Origin: Triatoma infestans
Taxonomy: Eukaryota; Arthropoda; Insecta; Hemiptera; Reduviidae
Assembly: GCA_011037195.1 (NCBI GenBank)
Contig: JAAEAF010000266.1
Span: forward strand, 248,001-312,000
Length of the DNA: 64,000 nt
Direction: 5' to 3'
Shown here one piece after another: positions 55,691 to 64,000 of this stretch. The notes beneath the pieces were generated by a model. It was not told the origin of the DNA, did not search any database, and saw nothing but the letters and a program-made list of their open reading frames with translations. Within the stretch, counting starts at the first letter, position 1; the number at the start of each line of letters is the position of its first letter. Both the position numbers and the translations under genes were made by a program.

Positions 55691-56939
55691 CTGTACACTT
55701 AATTGCCAAGTAATGTTTGAGTAAATAGCACGACTCTGCCAACTTCAGTCTTTAATTTAACTTCAAACTAATAATAAAAAAATCGTCATAGCAGCAAAAT
55801 GATTGTTAATCTCTGAGTTTCTCGTCAGATAATGACTATGCCTGCTTTTACAATGGTTCTCATAAACATATAACATAAAATTCACAATAGTGGAAAATGA
55901 TTAACATTGTCTACTAATAAGGAAATTCTATCTAATGAAAATTATTTCCCCTCACCGATCACCAATATAGTAAACTAATAACTTGGAGTTGTAAAATACA
56001 AACTTTAAACGAAGGCTAAGATTGTTTTAAGTAATTGGAGGGGGTTAAACTGAAACAGTAAGTTATATAGCAATCCTGGTTATGTTTACTTAAAGGAGGT
56101 GGATAAAATTGAATTTTTGACTTTAAACTAAAGATAAAAAATTAAATTACACAGGACAAGGGTTCATGAGTTCACCATTATGGCCGTGTTATCTCACCCC
56201 CTCCCCCTCACCCATAACCACGTCAAGTGTTTTATCTCTTTGCAAAACATCCTTAAGTAATTAACAGTTTGTTTACATCTTTATTATTATGATACAATAT
56301 TATGAAAATTTTATTTCTATTTCTAACTAATTAACCTTCCGAATTATTGACCTCAAATTCAGAATTATATGAAATATCTCGTGGAATTTCTGAGCTCAGA
56401 TACAGCGAATTTTTAGTTAATAATAAAGTAAACAATAAAATTCTGATCTGCACACGACTTTCTCATACCGCAATTAATACAAAACTAGTTTAGAATCTTA
56501 TTCCTAATTGTATATAGTGAGCAGTGGCGGCTCCTGACTTGGATATGTGGGAGTTCAACATATTTTTTTTTAAATACTTGCATTACCTATCATTATTAGC
56601 ACCTTGGCTAGATAGAATTCATGAAGTCTATTGTTAAATTAACAATAAATCTGTCACTGTGCACCCAGAGAAGGACTGTGAAAACAGAGTTGTACTTTTT
56701 GAGTTCGAAAATTAAGTGGTTAACTTAACGGAAATATTTATTATCTAAATAAAGTGTTTTGGTTCAAAGGAAATGTCAATGATTTAGCATCGATTCTTTG
56801 TAGGTCATATATCTTAGTGACGTTTTAAGTACCAATACCAACATCAAATTTTTATAAATATAAAAATAATAATATATAGCCAAAAAAAAAAAAAAATCCA
56901 CACATTGGCACAGGCACATAACATCACAAAAAATCTGAT
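55691..56939. other. Non-coding stretch, nothing recognised
   Basis: AT-rich; an A-run is at 56882-56896. No gene. Confidence 0.35.
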
Positions 56940-57420
56940 GTGAAACACTCATACAACTTTCTCTTACTCCAGTTCTCGAAATTATAACTTGACAAATTTT
57001 ATAGTTTGTGTACCAAATTTAATGAATTCGTCGAAAACTGAAAAAACTGTTCAGTAAAAGCGCACTCCGGTTTTACTATTTTCTTGAAACTCAGAATTTT
57101 GGCCATCTATTTATTTCTAATTAATTTTGTTTGGATGGTAGAATTGTATAATCAACTATAAGAGCACTTTAGAGAAAAATATAACTCCACCCCTCCCCTA
57201 AAAGTGCCCTTAAATGAATTTTACCAGACAAATGTTTTAAATAAAAGTTATACATCTTTGTGTGTTTACTTTATATAAAAAGTTTCAACTTTCTACGGTT
57301 TTTCGTTTTTGAGCTATGCTGTTCACATATAGATACACACACACACACACACACGCAGAACATTTGCTAAAAACTACTTTTTAACTCCGGGTAAGATCGG
57401 GTAAGTTCGTTCGTAAGATC
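56940..57420. repeat. Interspersed-repeat pieces in both orientations
   Basis: A minus-strand module at 56940-57240 (GTTCAGTAAAAGCGCACTCC on the plus strand) joins a plus-strand module at 57240-57420 (CGTTTTTGAGCTATGCTGTT, (CA)n, CATTTGCTAAAAAC). Confidence 0.55.
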
Positions 57421-59589
57421 GTAAGTAATGTTCAACGCGCTTGTATACCCCACTCTTATTTTAAAAAAGGTAATAAGAATATACACTTTTCTATACTAGC
57501 ACAAGAAATTTTATATATATATATATATTAAATTCTCCAGCGCGACGCCCAGCTGTGAACCTCCAACTTCCTACCTTTTTATAGATCTCCTGATATACAT
57601 ACAACAGTATGATAGTGTGAATTGCACACTAGTGTACAATTCATTATACGAACATGTTTAAGAAGCTCCTATAATGATATACGTTCCTATTCTTTTATGT
57701 CTGATTCTCTGATTTGACAACAAAATTATTAAATTAATTTATTTGATTTTTGATTATTATAAACAATTGATAATCAGGCCAATATATACAATTTTCACTG
57801 ATTTAATTTCGTAACACTACAAAAATGAAAATATTTTTTTGAAATTGAAATATTTGATAAAATATGAAAATTAGTTACTTTTTTATTTAATTTTTTTTTC
57901 CCAATAGCTGGGGGTTCGGTCGCGCAATCGCGAATACCAGTAGCCGCCACTGATAGTGAGGATTATATGTTCTTCTTTTCTAAGGCCTGAAACAGAAACA
58001 TCGTATTACAGCGTCCATTGTCAGTCCCTTCCCACAGCAACAAAAAATGTAGCAGAAGTTTAAAGTTAGCCTGATTCATAGATTCCAAAAAAAAAAGAAC
58101 TCTATTGAATATAAAAGGCAACGGTTAATAACTGTTAATAAAGGGTTCAAACAATAATGAGGGTTTGTAAATTTAGATGATTTTTTTTTTAATTTAGAAA
58201 GAAGAATACATTGACGCCTGGCCAGCCCTGAGGGGTCCAGCAGAGCTGCAGGATTGAACATTGCACTCTATTAGTAATCACCCTGGATACCAGCGGCTAT
58301 ACAGACTGTCAGGTGGGGGCGCTCCATAAATTAATCCAATCCAGTCACAAAACCCCAGTCTCACTTTCTGCCAGCACATATCTGCCATTAACAGCCTACC
58401 CATGCTTTGTAGTGACACTGATTCAATATTTAGATCCTATTGAATTTCAATTTTAATCTCCCCCCTCCTACAACCAACGTCTGATCAAAAGAGAAACCAT
58501 ATTTACCGATACCACAATGAAGCCCAGTTTCATTATAATTAGTCCCAACACCCTCCAATTTCATCTCATTTCATTCATTTGGTCAACATTCGTGTTACTT
58601 ATTAAAAATGATAAAACTAAACGGCCCTTTCCACCCACTCAACAACAACAATCCTTTTTACTTTTTTTTTGTTTTGCTAAAGAAACGTAAAATGGGATGT
58701 CATCAAAGGTGCTAACAAGGTAAACAGCTTAGACAATAGAGGGATGGGTAATTGAGCGAAGAGTTGAAGAAATTGACGAAATCGATTTGTAGACACAATT
58801 TTAAAGAGGTAAAGGTGGTACTTCCCACTTTTAAAAGCTCCAAAAGAAAGCACAGACCGCCTCTCGGCCAGAAAAAAAGACATTATTCCTTCCCATCATG
58901 GAGAATGTCCCAATCTTCCTTTCTACTTACTCGCCGCCCCCAGCTGTTCTCCAGTAGAAGTAAAGGCACCGATCTGGAACAAGTGGTTTTACTCTGCTTG
59001 AATAAATCCCACCCACACTCTATTTTTCACCTAGATGGCCAAAATAGTATGTAGTTTTCTGTTACATTCAACTATTTTATTACATTTAAGAACAAAAAAT
59101 AAAATAAAAACATTCACAAGACTTTGCTGACAGCATTTTCACCCAGATTTGGATTACAAATTTTCTTTGAAGTCGAAATTTTCACTAAAGTTTCCTTATC
59201 TTCCTACAGGTGATGAAACTGTACGCTGAAATGACGCTTATAAAGCCCGAGGCTTATAAGCTAACGTTTCGGCCATCTGCAATCCCCAAAAATGAATATT
59301 TCCGGAGATATGTTAGAGATCAAAGTGACAGGTTATAATATATACATAATAAATATATCGAAATTTAATGAAAAAGTCTATTAGTTGCAAGAAAGTCGCA
59401 AATAAAAGGGGAAAAATCTGCTGTGAAACACTCAAACGTCTCAACATTAATATAGAAGTGGTGGGGGATAAGTACCGACCTATAATGATGTTGGCAGGTA
59501 TAGAAGTGATAACTATATTATGGCCTGCGAAACTCTTTAAAAACACTGAACCAACTACATATAAAATTTGAAATTAACGTCGCAAATTC
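57421..59589. other. Non-coding stretch
   Basis: 58200-58620 is less AT-rich, with ATAAATTAATCCAATCC and other homeodomain-like cores, but no coding signature. At 59220-59275 a stem motif TAACGTTTCGGCCATCTGC (GCCGAAACGTTA on the minus strand) resembles the foldback core. No gene. Confidence 0.4.
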
Positions 59590-59816
59590 CGCACAACAAT
59601 CCCAATTAATTTTTTTTTTTGGAGAAAGTTTTGAAATAAACTTTCAATACATCTCTATCTGTGCAGTTAGCATATCAAGTTTAAAGGAAATCGTTATAAT
59701 CGTTTTCGAGAAAATTCCAAAAAACTCCAAAACCTATTCTATAAACTTCGGTAACCGATTTCCTTTAAATTTGAAATTCTATCAATTCTTCTAATGTGTA
59801 TTAATATTGTGTAGGT
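59590..59816 (+). repeat. Interspersed-repeat module interrupted by LINE D
   Basis: GCATATCAAGTTTAAAGGAA, then AACTCCAAAACC, continues beyond LINE D and a SINE at 61154 (GCAGACAGTATACCAAGTTT at 61250). Confidence 0.5.
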
Positions 59817-59911
59817 GGCAGTACCATATAGAATAGAATAGCTTTATTGAATATTATATATACAATTTACTAAGGAAAAAACCTACAAATAGCATTGTAT
59901 AAACAGCATTT

Positions 59912-59938
59912 CGGCTTGGTAAATTACCGTCAGCCTAG
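59912..59938 (-). other. Family 3'-UTR hairpin, LINE D
   Basis: On the minus strand: outer stem GGCT/AGCC, a GAC bulge, and inner stem GGTA-ATT-TACC. Both stems carry changes relative to A, B and C that keep pairing. Confidence 0.7.
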
Positions 59939-59975
59939 AGTTGCCTAATAAATTTACAAATCTATTTTTTTTTTT

Positions 59976-60784
59976 TTATGTATTATAATCTCTAATTAGA
60001 AAGGCCCGATACTTATAAGCGGTAATGTGATAATAAAATAAACGCTTCCAGTCGCCACCATTCAACAAAAATATCACTTCAGATAAAGGCAAATTCTTTT
60101 TCCCGAACCACGTATCTCTATATTCCGTCAGGACCGGACAGACACTCACATAGAGATACAAATCCTCCACTTCTTCTCTATTACAAAGGGCGCATAGTCT
60201 CTGTTGCTTAGACCTCATCACATTATTATTAAAAGAGATCAACTGCCCACATAATTTAAAAATTACTCTTATAAAGTTGAAGTTATTCGCATCACTACCC
60301 GTTGGCGCCTACCAGTTGGATCAAACATTAGATCCTTGTATAAATAGTGGAAACTAGACCCATTAGCCTTCTCCATCATCGCAACTCTAAATTCTGTCTG
60401 AAGATTAGAGACAATAGTATCTAAATTAACATTATCATAATCTGATAAAGTAATACCATACTTGCTACATAATTCCAGGTTATCCTTATGCTAATAAATC
60501 TTATGTTTAATTACTTCCTGTGCCAGGACTCTCGGCAATCTCGTACCTGGCATCGCAAACACTTTCTTTAAATATTTAAAATGCAGTTGTATTGTGTAGA
60601 AATAAATTGGTAAAAAATCTGATTGAAGGTAGGCTATATATCGTGGGGTATTAACCGGTAGAGAAAGTAGTTTTTTAATAAAAAATAAGTTAAACTTTTC
60701 CACTTGCTTAAAATTTTGATGCCCCCCCCACACCAGTCCTCCGTAACAAATAACCGAACGTATTGCTGGATTTAATACCTCCAA
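59976..60784 (-). pseudogene. LINE D ORF2 C-terminal remnant
   Basis: The upstream frame (60491-60784) has SVICYGGLVWGG, FNLFFIKKLLSLPVNTPRYI and MPGTRLPRVLAQEVIKHKIY. After frame breaks in 60243-60490, the end (59976-60242) has CALCNREEVEDLYLYVSVC, where the zinc-finger His is replaced by Tyr, and the terminal YKYRAFLIRDYN. RT core absent through 5' truncation. Same family as A, B and C. Confidence 0.85.
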
Positions 60785-60938
60785 TTTCTTTGAAATAGGA
60801 ATTTCATTTTCATCAGGTTAAACGTTTTCTTCCTTAACGCTAAACACTGAAACCATTTCTCCTTGAACTGGTATTTAAACTTACTTTCATTTTGACTAGC
60901 ATTACCTAAGGCAGTACCATATACTGAAATGGTACTTT

Positions 60939-61145
60939 ATTTTTAATTTAAGGTGCGTCAACATCTGTGATCATTTGCGCTCTGAGCCTTCTCAGTGCCC
61001 TGCCGGCTTCCGGACAATGTTCTCTCGTTACAGACAACACTGTCCATCACCGGGCAGTGAGCTGTAGGGACTCCTAGAAAGAGCACAGTGGACTCGAACC
61101 CGTGGAGTCCAGTGCACTTACCACTGAGCTAATCCCTTCCCTAAA
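60939..61145 (-). mobile_element. tRNA-derived SINE, type 1
   Basis: On the minus strand: head with TTAGCTCAGTGGTAAGTGCA (A box) and GGTTCGAGTCC (B box), body with AACGAGAGAACATTGTCCGG, tail TGTTGACGCACCTTAAATTA. Target-site duplications GGTACTTT are at 60931-60938 and 61146-61153. Complete and close to 31693-31920. Confidence 0.88.
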
Positions 61146-61189
61146 GGTACTTTGGAAGAAAGCATGACGCTGCTGTTCCCGCAGAACCA

Positions 61190-61570
61190 CCAAAAAATCA
61201 ATTTTCCTGGGAAAATGATTCAAATAACAAGTAATAGGTAATTATGTGTGCAGACAGTATACCAAGTTTAAAGAAATCGTTGGCGCCACATTCGAGGAAA
61301 TTACGAAAAATGAAAAAATCAGTAAATTCACATTTCTGGGTGATGGATTTGGTCCGAAATCTTCGTCCTGATATGGTGATAATACCTAAGCAGAATACGA
61401 ATTTTGATAAAACACACACACTCATACGTACGGACCATTCGTTAAAACATTTTTTCGAATTCAGCGGACCACCCCCAAAACTTGTATTTCTGGTGAAAAC
61501 TCAATTTCGAAAATTTTGTACGATCGCAATACTTCCGCTTACGTGATTGCATGCAAGAGAAAGTAAAAAT
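61190..61570 (+). repeat. Interspersed-repeat copy, one of the longest
   Basis: CAGTATACCAAGTTTAAAGA, GGTGATAATACCTAAGCAG, ACACACACACTCATACG, AAAACATTTTTTCGAATTCA, GGACCACCCCCAAAACTTGT, TTTCTGGTGAAAACTCAATT, GTACGATCGCAATACTTCC and CAAGAGAAAGTAAAAATAG appear in family order. The terminal hairpin is eroded. Confidence 0.7.
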
Positions 61571-64000
61571 AGTAAAGTTACATTTCCGGTTGACTCAATT
61601 TAAGCGAAAACTTTATGTAAGATTCGATAGTGAGCTTTCTTGTGATTTTTCACTAGTTTAAGGACCTCAAGACTTGGTGGAGCGACATATTAGGGATCTC
61701 AAGACTTAATGAAGCGACGTATTTTAAGTGAAGGTAAGAAGTTTGATACAATCGGAAATAGTTCCTCTAATATATAAAAGAAACAAAAAAGTAATCTATT
61801 CGGAATCCACTGCGAATTGATTGGATTTGGAAAATTTAAAATGAAATAAAACAGCACTGGAAATAGCGTGAATGTTTCCAGCCCCGTCCAGTGACATCAC
61901 TGACTTTTGGAGCGAAACTTGGGCTTATTTCTGGTGACAACTGGTTGCTATTATTAATCTAGAATAGTTTACGCAAATCTGAGCTTTCTGGTACTTGGTC
62001 TGTTTCTGAGATACACTACACACACTCACACACACACTGTCATGCATCACACACTCTCTCACACGCAGCTGGTTTGTTAATAGTACTTCCTGTTACAGTA
62101 ATATGAGAAAATAATAATATTTAACTTTACAAACAAAAATCCGATTAAGGTAAAATCGTAGTTCTGATAGTAGCTCTGATATTCCCATACATATATTGGG
62201 AAGGCTGGACCATACATGATAAACTGGCTTTCAAAAACCCATTAACTTCTATATCTAGTTTCAAATGAATTTTATTTTACCATATAATCATTTTTTACAG
62301 TTTCTGAAATTAAATAACTTAAGTGGTTCATATATACATATAAGTGGCTTTAAATTTGATAAAATTAATTAAAAACAATATGATAAAGGTATGGCAGATG
62401 GCTCACTTTTAGTTTTAATAAAGACACTTTTAGTACTAACACAACATAGGGTATATAATATTCAATGTCTAGTAATAAAAACTAATGACCGAAACATTTT
62501 CTCTTATTGCAAGTGAAACATTTTTAGAAAGCAAGTCACGTAAACATCATATATTTAGTGAATCTTTATGATTACTGGTTTCTAGAATCATGTGATGTTT
62601 TCCTCACCTTTTGCATTTTGTAATGATGCACTTGAGGCTGAAAATTTCTACACTAAATTTATCAGATACTGATGTATATCAACTAAATTACTTATTTGAA
62701 TTGTTTCAATGCATTCAGCAGTAAATATGTCGTTAAACTGCATGCGGTATATTAAAGAAATAAATGTGAGAAACTCGCCTCATGATTTTCTTTTACTGCA
62801 ACTATGACAATTCTAAACCAATTAAATGATAATTAAAACCTTCAATTATTAATAAAAGCGAGTATTTTGCGTTATTTGTTCTCACAAACACACACACACA
62901 CACACACTAAACCATTTGCTAAAAACATTTGTTCGTACTTATAGAGTCAGAGAAAGTAATAAGATTTCTACAGCACGCCCGCAAGTCTATCTAGTAATTC
63001 ATTTATGACCATTATTCTGTCATTTTGTCCACTCTTCTCTTTTTATCGCTTTTATTAAAAGTTTGACAATGTTGTAGGCCATCAGACAGCGCTGCTATGA
63101 ATCCCAACAAAAACTACGTAACAATTAGGTTTCTCAGAGTCTAGAATACCGAATGTTAGATATTTCAGAGAATAGATTACAAAATACGTCACGGTACCAA
63201 CTGACAGCCATACACAGCTGTTCTCGATGGGTAGTAAACCTTCCACCTACGAGCAGTAAACCTCCTCGTAATTGAGTAAAACTCACTTAAAAGTGAGTAT
63301 TTATGCTAATTAGATGACTATCAATCAGTATCAGTAAGTGTACAGCAAATCTGCAGGTCTATGTCACTATTCTGCCGCTCTGTCACTTTTTGTAACAATC
63401 CTTATAGATTTGTGTTTTTGGTCAAAGTAATAATTACAAACTGTGTTTATGTAGTTTGTGAGTTAATCTTTACATTCCCGGAACGAGAAAGGATACTCCA
63501 TTTTTTCCGAGATCTGTGCGTTCCTGCGACCAAACAGCATAACTAACAAAACTTGCACACACACCAAACATTCACACAGAACACATCGAGCGTGCAGAGA
63601 TAGTTCACGTGTGTAACTACTTCTGGGTTTATGGTCCCCTCCAGGACCAAATCTAGCTCCACCAACACACTCACTCACTCATTGCACAGTGAACGGACGA
63701 TCAGCTAAGAAACCACAAATGCCGCTGACGATTTCGTTTTATGGCCACTTCCGCTATACATCTAGTAACCAGTCTTTATTTACATCTGGTACCCAATCTT
63801 TACTTTCATTTGGTTCCCAGACTTTACTTACAATACTGCGGCCAACACAAACACTACCAATAGATTTCACTTTATTTTCATTAGGGAACAAGACTCTTTT
63901 CTTAAACCGGTTGTCAGAGCAATATGTCAGCTCAAAAAGATGAACAAATCTGTGGGGCTTTTTAGCAGCAAATGATATTCAAAGTTTGACCTACAGCGAT
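61571..64000. other. Non-coding end of window
   Basis: A further repeat copy at about 62770-62965 ((CA)n, CATTTGCTAAAAACATTTGT, AGAGAAAGTAATAAG) and short CA tracts at 62010-62040. At 63770-63840 three imperfect 24-bp units of TCTGGTACCCAATCTTTACT occur. The frame across them (63689-63943) starts at GTG and has no known domain. No gene called. Confidence 0.4.

Larger units (their letters stand above)
59831..60909 (-). mobile_element. LINE copy D, 5'-truncated
   Basis: Perfect 14-bp target-site duplications GGCAGTACCATATA at 59817-59830 and 60910-60923. Minus-strand order: ORF2 tail, 3' UTR with the family hairpin (59912-59938), AATAAA and a TATTC tandem tail. This copy fixes the exact 3' end of the family. 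Confidence 0.92.

Noticed and set aside
63689..63943. 84-codon frame with 24-bp repeats
   Set aside because: GTG start, low complexity from a short tandem repeat, no domain.
50295..64000. Search for upstream channel exons (RQ.W.D, WVPDTFF)
   Set aside because: No matching coding found; they probably lie beyond the window.

Overview
This is AT-rich eukaryotic nuclear DNA, most likely from an arthropod and plausibly a hemipteran-like insect. The evidence is Jockey, R1-like, CR1-like and other LINEs, a BEL/Pao LTR element, a Helitron, tRNA-derived SINEs, CA/TA microsatellites, and two exons of an invertebrate-type Cys-loop anion channel. The species itself is inference. No bacterial-style operons are present, and almost every long reading frame belongs to a mobile element.

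The only host gene I can support is on the minus strand. An 83-nt exon (50212-50294) carries the Cys-loop, and a 135-nt exon (30162-30296) carries the following extracellular segment. Both have correct splice sites and matching phase. They are separated by a 19.9-kb intron packed with LINEs, a SINE, foldbacks and a TIR element. The remaining exons were not found and probably lie outside the window.

Layout. 1-3866: a 5'-truncated Jockey LINE with a poly(A) tail. 5684-10138: a Helitron (minus strand) with both termini intact but no Rep domain; its helicase is split by an R1-like LINE (with target-site duplication), a second LINE and an 87-bp LINE fragment. 13120-17310: two LINE copies and an LTR element piled up, with a SINE inside one endonuclease. 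18357-24479: a decayed BEL/Pao element with three LTR pieces and a 1.85-kb flank present twice. 25.9-28.2 kb: a small TIR element, a Jockey tail, a SINE and a LINE RNase H tail. 30-50 kb: the channel intron, holding LINE B, LINE C, a CR1-like fragment and inverted-repeat elements. 50-64 kb: old degenerate interspersed repeats, two foldbacks, LINE D and a SINE.

The most interesting signal is a two-stem hairpin in the 3' UTR of four copies of one LINE family (A, B, C, D). Both stems are kept by compensatory base changes, which points to a selected RNA structure, probably the site recognised by the element's own reverse transcriptase. Also notable are foldback elements with a hammerhead-like CTGANGA...GAAAC core, and an abundant repeat family ending in a CTCTTAC...GTAAGAG hairpin.
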